Positions 1-10,008 are shown, counted from the first letter of the stretch. The stretch is DNA of 64,000 bases from Sphingomonadales bacterium (GCA_017309275.1 JAFKLT010000036.1:79005-143004), one strand, 5' to 3'. A program made the numbers and translations. The notes: generated by a model from the letters alone, not told the origin.

Positions 1-949
1 TGCCCTGGCCATGGTCGACCTCGACGACATTGCCATAGCCCGACTTCTGTCCGACGAAGCTGACGCGGCCCGGTGCGGCGGCAACGATCGGCGTGCCGAT
101 CGGGCCGCGGAAGTCGAGACCCGCGTGCATCGCGCCGGCGCCGGTGAAGGGGTCGCTGCGATAGCCGAAGCTCGACGTCATCATCAGCACGTCGGCGGGC
201 TTGCCCGACGGGACGGCGACGAGAGTACGTTCCAGCACTTCCATGCGGAACAGCGCGCCTTCGAGCGCGGCGAACGACGGGCCAAAGGCCTGTGCCTTGC
301 CCATCTTGCCGCGATAGGGAATGAAGGGCCCACCGCGTCCGGCCGCCGCGTTGCGGACGAGCGACGCCGGGTCCATTCCGAGCTGGGCGACCGCAACCTC
401 GGCCTTCGACGCGCGGTCGTTGACCGCGGCGAGCAGGCGCGCGGCAAATTGTTCCTGCCGCCGTTCGATGCGAGCGAGCGCCTGCGCTTCGGGGGGAAGG
501 TTCGGATCGATCGCGCTCGTTTCCAGCGCGGCGGGCTCGGCCTTCGTCTCGGTCCCGATTTCGGGCGTGACGGCGGCGGGCTCGACACCGAAATGATCCT
601 TCGACCATTGTTCGAGTTGTCCCTGCCGCTCTTCGAGGTCGGCGGCGGTTTCGGCGACGCGGTCACGGTATTTCGCGATGCGCGCCTCGGCCGCGGCGGC
701 GGCGGCCTGCTTTTCGGCGACTTCGGCGCGCTCGCCCGAGCTAAGCAGCTGGTTCGCGAGAATGGCGAGGGTAATCCCCGCCCAGACAAGCACGACGGTG
801 CCGGCGATCAACGCGACGCGCTTTTGCCAGACAGCCGAAATACGAAGGAAACGCACATGACCGTGCGTGCGAATGAAGATTTCATGGTCCTGAAACAGCG
901 CAGAGACGCGCTGGCGCAAATCGCGCAGGCCCGTTGATTTCGATGACAA
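1..949 (-). CDS. M23 family metalloendopeptidase, C-terminus cut by window edge
   Basis: Periplasmic cell-wall endopeptidase of the LytM/M23 family, which cleaves peptidoglycan cross-links. The reading frame translates as a short cytoplasmic N-terminus, one TM segment (about residues 43-62, rich in V/L/I/A), a coiled-coil-like Ala/Glu/Arg-rich stretch, and then the start of the M23 fold: the HAGLDFRGPIGTPIVAAAPG motif carries the Zn ligands H and D, followed by GYGNVVEVDHG. The rest of the catalytic domain, including the HxH, lies beyond position 1. No in-frame ATG is available. I chose TTG at 949 because it gives the N-terminus usual for sphingomonad members of this family; an internal GTG near 857 is the alternative. 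It is divergent from the next gene. Confidence 0.8.
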   Translation of the reverse strand, partial: MSSKSTGLRDLRQRVSALFQDHEIFIRTHGHVRFLRISAVWQKRVALIAGTVVLVWAGITLAILANQLLSSGERAEVAEKQAAAAAAEARIAKYRDRVAETAADLEERQGQLEQWSKDHFGVEPAAVTPEIGTETKAEPAALETSAIDPNLPPEAQALARIERRQEQFAARLLAAVNDRASKAEVAVAQLGMDPASLVRNAAAGRGGPFIPYRGKMGKAQAFGPSFAALEGALFRMEVLERTLVAVPSGKPADVLMMTSSFGYRSDPFTGAGAMHAGLDFRGPIGTPIVAAAPGRVSFVGQKSGYGNVVEVDHGQG

Positions 950-1181
950 GTGGCGACCCCATCTTGTTTTTATGTGGAGCCCTCCGCCCCGACTTGATGG
1001 GGCCCTTAACAGGCCCGCCGACCCCTTGCGAATCTTTGGCGGGCGACTCGCGCCGAGTCGAAAAGGACTCGCGGTGAACGGTGTCAGAAGGCGCAACCAG
1101 TGCCATTATGGCCGTATTTCGCGCCGCGAATCGCCCGTTAACATTGACGGCTTGCTTACCATTTCCGGGTAGGAGAAAGGG

Positions 1182-2588
1182 GTGACGCATATGCCCCATC
1201 TTTCGATATCCGAAGGCGCGAGCGCCGCTGAGGAACCGGCGCCTGCGAGTGTGCGGCGGCCGCGATCGGCGGTCAGCGCAGGGGTGGGGATCGTCGGCCT
1301 GCTCGGGCTGATGAGCTATCTGTTGATCGCGCGCTATGCGCCCGAGATCGCGGCCTGGCTGGGAATCGACTGGGGCGATCGCGGGCCGATGAACGGACCC
1401 AATTCGGCGATTCTCAGCGTGTTCGCGTGCGGCGTGCCGATGGTGCTGTGGTCGGTATTCGTCGACAAGGTGCATCGCAATCTATCGACCGGGATCGACT
1501 GGGCGCAGCGCCGCCCGTGGCGCGAAACGCTGGACATCAGCCTGACCAAGCTTGCGGGCCTGTGGGCGACCTGGGCGCTGATCGCGGGCTTCTATGCGAC
1601 GATGCGCTATTATTGGGAGGGAAATTACGCCTTCTCGATGGACCTGCTCGAACGGGTGGCGCCGTGGCTGTTGCTCGTCTCGGTGCCTTATATGTTCTGG
1701 CTCGACCGCCGCATGATCGAGCCGCGCGACGGCTGTTATCAGTTCGGCCGCTGGATGATCGCGCCGGGCCAGCCGGTCGACGGCCGCGCGATCGCGCATC
1801 ATTTTCGCGCCTGGGCGGTGAAGGCATTCTTCACCGCCTTCATGCTGTCGATCGTGCCGGGCAATTTCTCGTCGCTCGTCAGCGTGCAGATGAGCGAGGT
1901 GCTCGCCAACCCCTATATGATGGGGATCTGGGCGATCAACGTCCTGTACCTCGTCGACGTCCATATCGCGACGGTCGGCTATATCCTGACGATGAAGCCG
2001 CTCGATTCGCATATCCGGACGGCGAACCCCTATTTCATGGGATGGATCGCGGCGCTCGCCTGCTATCCGCCCTTCATCCTGATGAACGGCGGGCCGCTGG
2101 ATTATCAGGTCAATGGCGCCGACTGGGGCTATTGGCTGGAGGGGCATGATACGCTGATGGCCGTATGGGCGGGCGTCCTGTTCCTGCTGGTCGCGGTCTA
2201 TGCGTGGGCGACGATGGCGTTCGGCATCCGCTTTTCGAACCTGACGCACCGCGGCGTCATCACCCACGGCCCCTATGCCTTCACGCGGCACCCGGCCTAT
2301 GTCTCCAAGAATCTGAGCTGGTGGATCGGCTCGCTGCCCTTCCTCGTCACCGCAGGCGGTGCGGTCGAAGCGGTGCGCAACACGCTGCTCCTCGCGGCGG
2401 TCAGCGGCATCTATTATTGGCGCGCGAAGACCGAGGAGAAGCATCTTCTCGCCGATCCCGCCTATCAGGCCTATTGGAGCTGGGCGCAGCAGAATGCGCT
2501 GATACCGCGGCTATTCGGCCGCCTTTCGGGGCGCCCGCGCCCGCTGATCCGCCTCGAGCCCGATCCGCGCGTCGGTCCGGTCGCTTAG
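1182..2588 (+). CDS. Isoprenylcysteine carboxylmethyltransferase (ICMT)-like membrane protein
   Basis: Polytopic inner-membrane protein of 468 aa with about eight hydrophobic segments. The C-terminal part holds the ICMT/PEMT methyltransferase signature: a THGPYAFTRHPAYVSKNLSWW block followed by an E-E-x-H-L region (AKTEEKHLL) and Y-x-x-Y near the end, which in this superfamily form the SAM pocket. The long N-terminal membrane region exceeds the roughly 200 aa of minimal bacterial ICMT-like proteins. The bacterial substrate is unknown; prenylated cysteine is not expected. GTG at 1182 is chosen because AGGAG lies six bases upstream; ATG at 1191 is too far from it. It converges on the TonB receptor gene across a hairpin. 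Confidence 0.75.
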   Translation: MTHMPHLSISEGASAAEEPAPASVRRPRSAVSAGVGIVGLLGLMSYLLIARYAPEIAAWLGIDWGDRGPMNGPNSAILSVFACGVPMVLWSVFVDKVHRNLSTGIDWAQRRPWRETLDISLTKLAGLWATWALIAGFYATMRYYWEGNYAFSMDLLERVAPWLLLVSVPYMFWLDRRMIEPRDGCYQFGRWMIAPGQPVDGRAIAHHFRAWAVKAFFTAFMLSIVPGNFSSLVSVQMSEVLANPYMMGIWAINVLYLVDVHIATVGYILTMKPLDSHIRTANPYFMGWIAALACYPPFILMNGGPLDYQVNGADWGYWLEGHDTLMAVWAGVLFLLVAVYAWATMAFGIRFSNLTHRGVITHGPYAFTRHPAYVSKNLSWWIGSLPFLVTAGGAVEAVRNTLLLAAVSGIYYWRAKTEEKHLLADPAYQAYWSWAQQNALIPRLFGRLSGRPRPLIRLEPDPRVGPVA

Positions 2589-2597
2589 GTAGAGGAC

Positions 2598-2625
2598 CCT
2601 CCCCATGCCCTTCGGCACGGGGAGG
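2598..2625. terminator. Bidirectional hairpin between convergent genes
   Basis: CCTCCCC at 2598-2604 pairs with GGGGAGG at 2619-2625. An inner TGCC/GGCA extends the stem after one A-C mismatch, and the loop is CTTC. It sits in the 45-bp gap between two convergent stop codons. It lacks a long T-tract, so its efficiency is uncertain. Confidence 0.55.
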
Positions 2626-2633
2626 ATCGATCA

Positions 2634-4895
2634 TCAGAACTTGAAGCCCGCCTCGACGCCCCAGATGCGGGGTTCGTTGACGTAGCTGGTCAGGTTGTTG
2701 AAATCGATGCCGCCCGTCGGCGATGCGTCGTTCGTGATGTTGCGCACGAAGCCCGCGATGTCGAAGCGGTCGGTGCGATAACCGACGCGCAGCCCGCCTT
2801 CGAGCAGCTTGTCGTCCGAAAATTCGACCGAGCGATAGAGGAAGAACTGGATCTTCGAACGATAATACCAGTCGGTGAAGGCATAGATCGCGCCGTTGCC
2901 GACCGGGATTTCATAGCCCGCGGTCCAGTTCACCGTGAATTTCGGCGATTGCGGAAGCTGGTTGCCGTCGATCGAATAGATGCCGGGGCTGCCCGGGCGG
3001 ACCGGGTCGAGGATCGTGCACGGCGTTGCCGAGCCGCAGCCCGCGACGAAGGCGTTGGCATCGTCGATCTTCGCGACGTTCCAGGCGCCGCCGACGGTGA
3101 AGGTCAGCCCGCGCGCGGGCGCGGCCTGCAGCTCGGCCTCGATCCCATGACCCTTGGCGTCGACGTTGAGCAGGCTGGCGACGTTCGACGTGCCGCCGAC
3201 CGCCGTCAGCTGAAGATCCTTGGTGTCGAAATAATAGCCGGTCAGGTTGAAGCGGACGCGATTGTCGAGGAAGGAGGTCTTGATCCCCGCCTCATACGAC
3301 ATGGTTTCTTCCTGGTCGGCGGTCGAGATCACGCGCGAGAAGGTCAGGCGGCCCTGCACCGAGGGCGCCCGGTAACCGCGTGCGACGCGCGCATAGACGG
3401 TGACATCGTCCGATGCCGCATAGGTCGCGCTGGCGTCCCAGGTCAGCAGCTTGCCCTTTACGTTGGCGGCCTGCGGCGGAACCGGAGTATTCGGGCTGAC
3501 GACGAAGATCGGCCGCGTCTCGACCGGGCGCGAGGCGACGAAATCGCGGGTGTCGTGATTGTAGCGCGCGCCCGCCTGAAGCTTCAGGCCGTTGTCGAAC
3601 GCATAGTTGACCGAGCCGAAGATGCCATAGGCCTCGCTCTCCTGACGCTGGATCGCGATCGCCGACGGGGTGACGTCGGTCGGCCCGCCGAACTCGAAGC
3701 TGGAGATGTCGAGGTCTTCGTTGAAATAGAAGGCGCCGAACTGGTAGCCGAGCCCGCCGCTGTTGTTCGACGCGACGCGCACCTCCTGCGTGAACTGGTC
3801 GAGGCTGGGCACATTGTCCTGGCTCTGCGCCTGGAAGGGGATGAGGCCAGGGCCTGACACGGGCAGGAAGACGGCGCCGAAGCCGCCGTCGATGTCGCCG
3901 CGGCTGCGGAGATTGCCGTTCCAGTAGGAGGTGACCGAATAGAGCGTCACCGGCCCGAAATCATATTCGAGGTTGAGTCCGACATTATAGGTGTTGAGCT
4001 TCTGGAAATTCAGCCCGTCCTGATAGACCTTGTCGCGCTCGAATTCGGTGCCTGCGCCGCCGAGACCGACGAGATGATTGCTGCCCGGTACCTGCGTATT
4101 GGCGCGGAAGATGATCGCCGATCCGTCATAGACGCGGACCTGGCCGGTCACGCGGCCGGTGAAGGGGCCGCTTTCATATTGCAGCTGAAGCCGCGCGGCG
4201 ATGTCGTCATAGCCGCCCAGATCCTTTTTCTGCGTCGTGGCTACATTGTCTACCCAGTTGTCGCGATGCTGAAACAGCGTCGAGAGACGGACCGAAAAGC
4301 CATTGTCGTCGGCGGCGCCCGCCGCGACCTCGACCTGGCTGGTGCCATAGCGTCCATAGCTCGCCCGGGCGTAGCCGCCGGTCTTGCCGGGGCGGACGGT
4401 GTCGAACTTGACGATGCCCGCGGGCGTGTTGCGGCCGAACAGCGTGCCCTGCGGCCCGCGCAACACTTCGACGCGGTCGAGGTCGAAGATCGGGAAGCCC
4501 TTCAGGATCGGGTTTTCGAGAACGACGTCGTCATAGACGACACTTACCGGCTGCGAGGCGTTGAGGTCGAAGTCGGTGTTGCCGAGCCCGCGGATATAAA
4601 AGCGCGGGAAGGTGCGGCCGAATGAGCTTTCGATGTTGAGGCTGGGAACGCGGCCCGCGAGGACGCGGACGTCGGCACCCGTCGAGGTGATCGCGCCCAG
4701 CGTGTCGCCGGCCAGGACGCTGACCGACACTGGCACGTCCTTCAGGCTTTCCTCGCGGCGCTGCGCGGTGACGACGATATCGCCAAGCCCGCTGTTTTCG
4801 GCGGCGGGGGCGCTATCCTGGGCGGCGGCGGGTACGGCCCAGCCGCTGGCGGCGAGGGCGAAAGCTATAGCGGTAGCGGAAGGAAAGTGGCGCAT
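2634..4895 (-). CDS. TonB-dependent outer-membrane receptor
   Basis: Outer-membrane active transporter of 753 aa. Residues 1-25 form a signal peptide ending AAAQ. A TonB-box-like GDIVVTAQRREES follows, then the plug domain (DVRVLAGRVPSLNIES, IRGLGNTDFD, VEVLRGPQGTLFGRNTPAG) and a 22-strand-type barrel ending in the C-terminal Phe expected for BAM insertion (GVEAGFKF). The sequence type is the Caulobacter/sphingomonad receptor class, whose members take up varied ligands such as vitamins, sugars, siderophores or aromatics; the ligand cannot be read here. The ATG at 4895 has AGGAAG six bases upstream. No FecR/sigma partner or TonB gene is adjacent. Confidence 0.93.
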   Translation of the reverse strand: MRHFPSATAIAFALAASGWAVPAAAQDSAPAAENSGLGDIVVTAQRREESLKDVPVSVSVLAGDTLGAITSTGADVRVLAGRVPSLNIESSFGRTFPRFYIRGLGNTDFDLNASQPVSVVYDDVVLENPILKGFPIFDLDRVEVLRGPQGTLFGRNTPAGIVKFDTVRPGKTGGYARASYGRYGTSQVEVAAGAADDNGFSVRLSTLFQHRDNWVDNVATTQKKDLGGYDDIAARLQLQYESGPFTGRVTGQVRVYDGSAIIFRANTQVPGSNHLVGLGGAGTEFERDKVYQDGLNFQKLNTYNVGLNLEYDFGPVTLYSVTSYWNGNLRSRGDIDGGFGAVFLPVSGPGLIPFQAQSQDNVPSLDQFTQEVRVASNNSGGLGYQFGAFYFNEDLDISSFEFGGPTDVTPSAIAIQRQESEAYGIFGSVNYAFDNGLKLQAGARYNHDTRDFVASRPVETRPIFVVSPNTPVPPQAANVKGKLLTWDASATYAASDDVTVYARVARGYRAPSVQGRLTFSRVISTADQEETMSYEAGIKTSFLDNRVRFNLTGYYFDTKDLQLTAVGGTSNVASLLNVDAKGHGIEAELQAAPARGLTFTVGGAWNVAKIDDANAFVAGCGSATPCTILDPVRPGSPGIYSIDGNQLPQSPKFTVNWTAGYEIPVGNGAIYAFTDWYYRSKIQFFLYRSVEFSDDKLLEGGLRVGYRTDRFDIAGFVRNITNDASPTGGIDFNNLTSYVNEPRIWGVEAGFKF

Positions 4896-5066
4896 GGCAA
4901 GCTTCCTGAAATGGACAGAATGGGAGAGGCGGCGGAAAATCCGACCCTGTGGTTGGCGTCGGTCGGGTGCGTGGTCAATCGCCCGCGAACGCGCCGCTGA
5001 CGTTCGTGTCCGCAGTGTTGCGCAATTGCTGCAGTTTGTGACAGTCGGGCCGAAAGGCGCGCGGCC

Positions 5067-5390
5067 TTACGGGTTCGCGACCCCGGCCGCCGTCGCGGCT
5101 TCGGCCGCGCGGCGCGCCTGCAATTTGGCGTGGGCGTCGTCGATGATCCGCCATGCGCGGGCGCAGCGGCGCTGGTCGGCGCTGCGCTTGCTGTTGCAGA
5201 CCTCGTCGAGTCGCCTGAGGATGGTCTGCACCTGTGCCTCGCGATCGGGCACGAGCACTCCGGCGCTCGCATAATAGTTGGAGTTGAAATTGGAACCGAT
5301 ATCGGCGGCCGAATTGACGGTCTGCGCCGATGCGGGCGTGGCCGCCGACAGCAGGGCGAAAGCAACCAGACTCATCTTGACAGCGCGCAT
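5067..5390 (-). CDS. Small secreted hypothetical protein
   Basis: 107 aa with a clear Sec signal peptide (hydrophobic core LVAFALLSAATPASAQ, predicted cut after AxA about residue 22). The mature part is polar and helical, with two Cys flanking a basic stretch (EVCNSKRSADQRRCARAW) that could form a disulfide in the periplasm. It ends in an Ala-rich tail. I recognise no family. The ATG at 5390 is preferred over the GTG one codon upstream because AGGGGAG lies six bases before the ATG. It stands alone between the receptor gene and gshA on the same strand. Confidence 0.65.
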   Translation of the reverse strand: MRAVKMSLVAFALLSAATPASAQTVNSAADIGSNFNSNYYASAGVLVPDREAQVQTILRRLDEVCNSKRSADQRRCARAWRIIDDAHAKLQARRAAEAATAAGVANP

Positions 5391-5470
5391 CACCGGCTCC
5401 CCTGAAAATGGGCTAGGTCACGATGATATCACGGAAATCCTCTGTCGCAAAATCCGTGCGGCGGCCGCCT

Positions 5471-6844
5471 CTAGAAGCTGAGCTCGTCGTAGATTTTCGA
5501 GAGATCGCCGGCCCAGGGGCCTTCGTAGCGGTCGAGCAGGTCGTGCGCGGGAGATTTGCCGCTCTTCGCGATCTGCCGCAGCGGTTCGAGGAAGCCGACC
5601 TCGTTATCGCCCATCGAGTTGACCTCTCCGCGTGCGGCGAGGCCGGCGGCGGCGATGTCGAGAACCTGATGTGCGAGCTGGCCGACGGTGCCGCCGCCGG
5701 GCGCCGGGGCGTCGAGACCCTCGCTCGGTACGGCATCGCGCAGCGCCTGCTGTTCCTCGATGCTCCAGCCCTTGACCAGATCCCAGGCGGCGTCGAGTGC
5801 GCCCTGGTCATAGAGAAGGCCCACCCACAGCGCGGGGAGCGCGCAGATGCGGTTCCACGGGCCGCCATCGGCGCCGCGCATTTCGAGGAAGCTCTTGAGT
5901 CGCACTTCGGGAAAGGCGGTCGACAAATGGTCGTTCCAGTCGGAGAGGCGTGGCAGTTCGCCCGGCAGCACCGACAGCTCGCCCTTCATGAAATCGCGGA
6001 AGCTGAGGCCCGCCGCGTCGATATATTTGCCGTCGCGGAAGACGAAGTACATCGGCACGTCGAGCATATAGTCGACATAGCGTTCGTATCCGAAGCCGTC
6101 CTCGAACACGAAGGGCAGCATGCCCGTGCGCGCCGGATCGGTATCGGTCCAGATATGGCTGCGGTACGACATGAAGCCGTTCGGTTTCCCTTCGGTGAAG
6201 GGAGAGGAAGCGAAGAGCGCGGTCGCGAGCGGCTGAAGCGCCAGGCTCACGCGGAATTTCTGCACCATGTCGGCCTCGCTGGAATAGTCGAGGTTGGTCT
6301 GGATGGTGCAGGTGCGCAGCATCATGTCGAGCCCCATCGTGCCGACGCGCGGCATATGGTCGAGCATGATCTTGTAGCGACCCTTGGGCATGATCGGCAG
6401 GTCGGCGCGGGTCTTGTCGGGCCACATGCCCAGCCCCAGGAAGCCGAGCCCGAGTTCGGCGCCGACTTCCTTGACCTGTTTCAGATGGCGGCCGGTTTCG
6501 GCGCAGGTCTGGTGGAGATTCTCGAGCGGCGCGCCCGACAGTTCGAGCTGGCCGGCGGGTTCGAGGCTGACGGTGCCGTCGCTGCCCGCCAGCGCGATGA
6601 CATTGCCGCCCTCGATCACCGGTTCCCAACCGAAACGGGTGAGCGCCATCAGCAGGTCGTGGATGCCGCCGGGCTCGTCGTACGACGGCGCGCGATGATC
6701 CGCGGTACGGTAGACGAATTTTTCGTGCTCGGTGCCGATCCGCCATCGATCCTTGGGCTTTTCACCCTTGGCCATGGGGGCCGCGAGCTGATCGCGGCTT
6801 TCAATGATAGGATCGTTCTGATCGGAAGCCGTGCGCGTGCTCAT
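5471..6844 (-). CDS. gshA: Glutamate-cysteine ligase, plant-type
   Basis: Cytosolic ATP-dependent ligase that joins glutamate and cysteine in the first step of glutathione synthesis. The 457 aa are full length for the proteobacterial/plant-type GCL (GCS2 family). The signature blocks are present in order: RIGTEHEKFVY near the start (substrate and Mg binding Glu), GGNVIALAG, SLEPAGQLELSGAP, the MPKGRYKIMLDHMP region, TCTIQTNLDYSSEADM, and SFLEMRGADGGPWNRI with a further Mg-binding Glu. The ATG at 6844 has a weak GCGGAA upstream. It is read from its own promoter in the 273-bp gap downstream of rsmE. Confidence 0.95.
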   Translation of the reverse strand: MSTRTASDQNDPIIESRDQLAAPMAKGEKPKDRWRIGTEHEKFVYRTADHRAPSYDEPGGIHDLLMALTRFGWEPVIEGGNVIALAGSDGTVSLEPAGQLELSGAPLENLHQTCAETGRHLKQVKEVGAELGLGFLGLGMWPDKTRADLPIMPKGRYKIMLDHMPRVGTMGLDMMLRTCTIQTNLDYSSEADMVQKFRVSLALQPLATALFASSPFTEGKPNGFMSYRSHIWTDTDPARTGMLPFVFEDGFGYERYVDYMLDVPMYFVFRDGKYIDAAGLSFRDFMKGELSVLPGELPRLSDWNDHLSTAFPEVRLKSFLEMRGADGGPWNRICALPALWVGLLYDQGALDAAWDLVKGWSIEEQQALRDAVPSEGLDAPAPGGGTVGQLAHQVLDIAAAGLAARGEVNSMGDNEVGFLEPLRQIAKSGKSPAHDLLDRYEGPWAGDLSKIYDELSF

Positions 6845-7063
6845 TTCCGCGCCATTAGGACGCTGTGCAAAAAAAGCAATCCGATCAGTTCACCGTGACA
6901 TCGAAGGTGGTCTTTTCCGGGCTCGCGTGGCTGCAACGGCGAGCGCCAGCGAACATGGTCAGTGTTCGGGCCGACAGCGATCGCTGGCCCCCACGCCAGC
7001 GATCTCGGCTCTGGTCTCGCCGTTGCATCGCCGACCCTTGCGGTCAATATGACTAATATGGAG

Positions 7064-7090
7064 TTAAAAGCTGCCAGATTGGCAGCAATA
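7064..7090 (-). terminator. Rho-independent terminator of rsmE
   Basis: On the minus strand a GCTGCC/GGCAGC stem with a five-base loop is followed directly by TTTTAA, about 30 bases after the rsmE stop codon. The stem is short (6 bp), so the strength is modest. Confidence 0.5.
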
Positions 7091-7117
7091 TTGTCCGAGA
7101 ATGGGACAGAATAGCAG

Positions 7118-7864
7118 CTACTTGGCTGCCCAGTCGCCGTTCAGCGCCATCCACAGGCCGGTAGCGGCGATGGCGGCCGTCTCGGCGCGCAAAATCCGCG
7201 GGCCGAGCGTCACGCGGCGGACGGCGGGCGTCGCGACCAGCATTTCGCGCTCGCGCACCGTGAAGCCGCCTTCGGGCCCGGTGAGGATCGCGGCGGGCGC
7301 CGGCGCGGCGACCGATGCCATCGGGGCGCCGCCCTCTTCGTCGGCGAACAACAGCGCGCGCTCCGCCGGCCATTCCTTCAGCAACTGCGGCAGCTTCAAC
7401 GGCTCGGCCAGTTCGGGGAGTGCGGTACGGCCGCATTGCTCGCACGCCTCGACGATCTGTGCCTCGATCCGTTCCTGCTTCACCCGCTCGACGATCGTCC
7501 GTTCGGTGATGACGGGTTGAAGCCGTGCGACGCCCAGTTCGGTCGCCTTTTCGATGATCCAGTCGAGTCTGGCCTTCTTTACCGGCGCGAAGCAGAGCCA
7601 CAGGTCGGGCACGCGCTCGATCTCGCGCATCTGGCGCTCGATGCGGATCGTTGCCGCACGCTTGCCGGCGTCGGCGATCGTTCCGAGCCATTCGCCGCTG
7701 CGATTGTCGAACAGAAGCAGCGGGTCGCCGGCCTTCATCCGCATGACGTGAAGCAGATAATGCGCCGCCGGACCGTCGATGACCGGCGCGGCATCGAGTC
7801 CCAGTGGCTGGTCGACGAAAAGGCGGGGTGTACTGGCGGGCGGCCAGGCTGGTGTCGCGGGCAT
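7118..7864 (-). CDS. rsmE: 16S rRNA m3U1498 methyltransferase RsmE
   Basis: SPOUT-fold SAM-dependent methyltransferase modifying U1498 of 16S rRNA. The N-terminal PUA-like domain begins RLFVDQPLG and includes HYLLHVMRMKAGD. The C-terminal trefoil knot carries ILTGPEGGFTVREREML and the signature LGPRILRAETA. I start at ATG 7864 (248 aa, matching the family's usual size). The open frame continues about 64 codons further upstream, but that extension is basic and unlike the family. The nearer upstream ATG at 7900 is the only realistic alternative. Confidence 0.92.
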   Translation of the reverse strand: MPATPAWPPASTPRLFVDQPLGLDAAPVIDGPAAHYLLHVMRMKAGDPLLLFDNRSGEWLGTIADAGKRAATIRIERQMREIERVPDLWLCFAPVKKARLDWIIEKATELGVARLQPVITERTIVERVKQERIEAQIVEACEQCGRTALPELAEPLKLPQLLKEWPAERALLFADEEGGAPMASVAAPAPAAILTGPEGGFTVREREMLVATPAVRRVTLGPRILRAETAAIAATGLWMALNGDWAAK

Positions 7865-8070
7865 AAGATGCCGAATAGCAGAGTGAGATTTCTTGTGCAT
7901 CTGTTGCGGCGAACGGCCGCATTCTGTCCCGATACGGGGCAAAAGTGGCAGAAAAGCGCGCATGTCACGGTCGGCGATTAGCAATTTGGTAAGCACTCCT
8001 CCCCTAGGTGCAAGGATACCGGAAGCGCATCTGGGTGGGTGGCGCCTCTGGTCCAAGAGGGGTTTAGACC

Positions 8071-10008
8071 ATGCGAGGGATCTCTTTCAGCCGCCTGCGG
8101 GCTGGCACCTCGAAGCTAATTCGCGACCAGCGCGGCAACGCCATGATGTTGACCGCGGCCGCAATCGTGCCTGTGCTGGGCATGGTCGGTTCGGGCGTCG
8201 ATATCGGCCGCGCCTATATGGCGCAGCTTCGCTTGCAGCAGGCGTGCGACGCCGGCGTTCTCGCCGGCCGCCGTTCCATGGCGGCGGGAACCTATACCGC
8301 GACCGCAAAGGCAGAAGCGAACAAGATGTTCGGCTTCAACTTCCCCGACGGCACCTATGACAGCAGCCGGACCCAGTTCACGTCGCAGGGCCAGGGCACC
8401 GCGAACGTCGTGGGCACCGCGAGGACGCACCTTCCCACGACGGTGATGCGCATCTTCGGCAAGACCGGATTCGAGCTGTCGGTGAACTGCACCGCGAAGC
8501 TGGAAATCTCGAACGCCGACATCATGCTGGTCCTCGACGTCACGGGCTCGATGGACACGATCAACTCGGGCGATTCGGTGTCGCGCATCGAGGCGCTGCG
8601 GAATGCGTCGATCTCTTTCTTCGATACGCTGACCAACGCCGACCTTGGCGACGGTCGCCTGCGCTTTGGCGTCGTACCCTACAGCGGCACCGTCAATGTC
8701 GGCGCGATCCTGAACACCGCCAACCCCGCGTGGATTTCCGACACCGCGACGATTCCCTCGCGCACGCCTTATTGGAAGACGGTGTGGGGCACGGGAACGA
8801 CCAGCAACGGTACCGCGACGAACGGCACCAACAGCTATGGCACGTGGGGCAGCTGGGCCGACTTCAGCTCGACCCAGGCGAACTGCAAGACGCCCAACCA
8901 GGCCGCGGCGACCACGCCCGCCAAGTCGGGCAGCACCTATTCGACGCAGACCGCGCAATATGTCGACGGCAGCGGCAACCAGATCACCAAGACCGACGTC
9001 AAGCAGGACTACACCTACAAGGAAAACCAGTATCAGTGGATCACGACGAGCGGCGGCAAATGCCAGCGCCGCCAGCGTACGGTCACCTATACTGAGACGA
9101 CGCCGCAGACGCTGACGCAGCCGCCGGTGAAGCAGTTCGATTATTTCCAATATGAGAACCGCAGCCTCAACGTCGCCGCGGGCAAGGGTGGCGGCTCGCT
9201 GACCTTCGATACCGGTACCAAGGGCGTCAACGAAACCTGGAACTGGGCCGGCTGCATTATCGAGCGCCAGACGAAGCCGTTCAACTCGACGACGACGGCG
9301 CCGTCCGACGCCTATGACATGAACATCGACATGGTCCCGACGTCCGATCCCGCGACGCAGTGGCAGATGTTCCTGTCGGACTTTGCGTACAGCCGCAGCG
9401 GTATCGCCGCGACGACGTCGACGAGCACGTCGAACGTCAACAGCTTTGCCGACAATGCCGCGGGTGGTTCGGATATCGCCGCATGCCCGCCGGCCGCGAT
9501 GAAGCTGACGACGATGACCAAGAATGATCGCAGCACCTTCGTCAACTATATCGGCTTGCTGCGTGCACAGGGCTATACCTATCACGACGCCGGCATGGTC
9601 TGGGGTGCGCGGCTGCTGTCGCCGACGGGCCTGTTCAAGAGCGAGAATGAAACCGCGCCGAACAACCGGCCGATCAGCCGTCACATCATCTTCATGACCG
9701 ACGGTGAACCGACGGCGCCGCGCTCGAACTTCTCGTTCCAGAGCCAGGAGCAGTCGACCGGGCGCATCGGCGCGACCAGCGACACCGACGCGGTCAACCG
9801 CCACGTCAATCGCTTCCTGCAACTGTGCGAACAGGTGAAGGGCAAGAATATCACCATCTGGGTGGTCGGATTCGGCGTGAACCTCACGACCCCGCTCAAG
9901 ACCTGCGCGACCGCGGACAAGGCCTATCAGGCCGCCAACGCCGCGCAGCTCAACGCCAACTTCCAGGCGATCGCGCAGCAGATCTCGAAGCTGAGGCTGT
10001 CGCAATGA
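8071..10008 (+). CDS. TadG-like Flp pilus protein with von Willebrand A domain
   Basis: 645 aa. Residues 1-60 hold a basic N-terminus and a prepilin-like TM segment (GNAMMLTAAAIVPVLGMVGSG, then DIGRAYM), typical of TadE/TadG proteins. A vWA domain follows with MIDAS D156-V-T-G-S160 and later IIFMTDGEPT. It is interrupted by a Ser/Thr/Gly/Asn-rich stretch (about residues 230-420) containing several Cys. These minor pseudopilin-like proteins are anchored in the inner membrane and face the periplasm; vWA versions probably bind partners through a metal ion. GAGGGG precedes the ATG. It is the first gene of a three-gene unit with ATGA overlaps. The cpa/tadABC machinery is not in the window. Confidence 0.85.
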   Translation: MRGISFSRLRAGTSKLIRDQRGNAMMLTAAAIVPVLGMVGSGVDIGRAYMAQLRLQQACDAGVLAGRRSMAAGTYTATAKAEANKMFGFNFPDGTYDSSRTQFTSQGQGTANVVGTARTHLPTTVMRIFGKTGFELSVNCTAKLEISNADIMLVLDVTGSMDTINSGDSVSRIEALRNASISFFDTLTNADLGDGRLRFGVVPYSGTVNVGAILNTANPAWISDTATIPSRTPYWKTVWGTGTTSNGTATNGTNSYGTWGSWADFSSTQANCKTPNQAAATTPAKSGSTYSTQTAQYVDGSGNQITKTDVKQDYTYKENQYQWITTSGGKCQRRQRTVTYTETTPQTLTQPPVKQFDYFQYENRSLNVAAGKGGGSLTFDTGTKGVNETWNWAGCIIERQTKPFNSTTTAPSDAYDMNIDMVPTSDPATQWQMFLSDFAYSRSGIAATTSTSTSNVNSFADNAAGGSDIAACPPAAMKLTTMTKNDRSTFVNYIGLLRAQGYTYHDAGMVWGARLLSPTGLFKSENETAPNNRPISRHIIFMTDGEPTAPRSNFSFQSQEQSTGRIGATSDTDAVNRHVNRFLQLCEQVKGKNITIWVVGFGVNLTTPLKTCATADKAYQAANAAQLNANFQAIAQQISKLRLSQ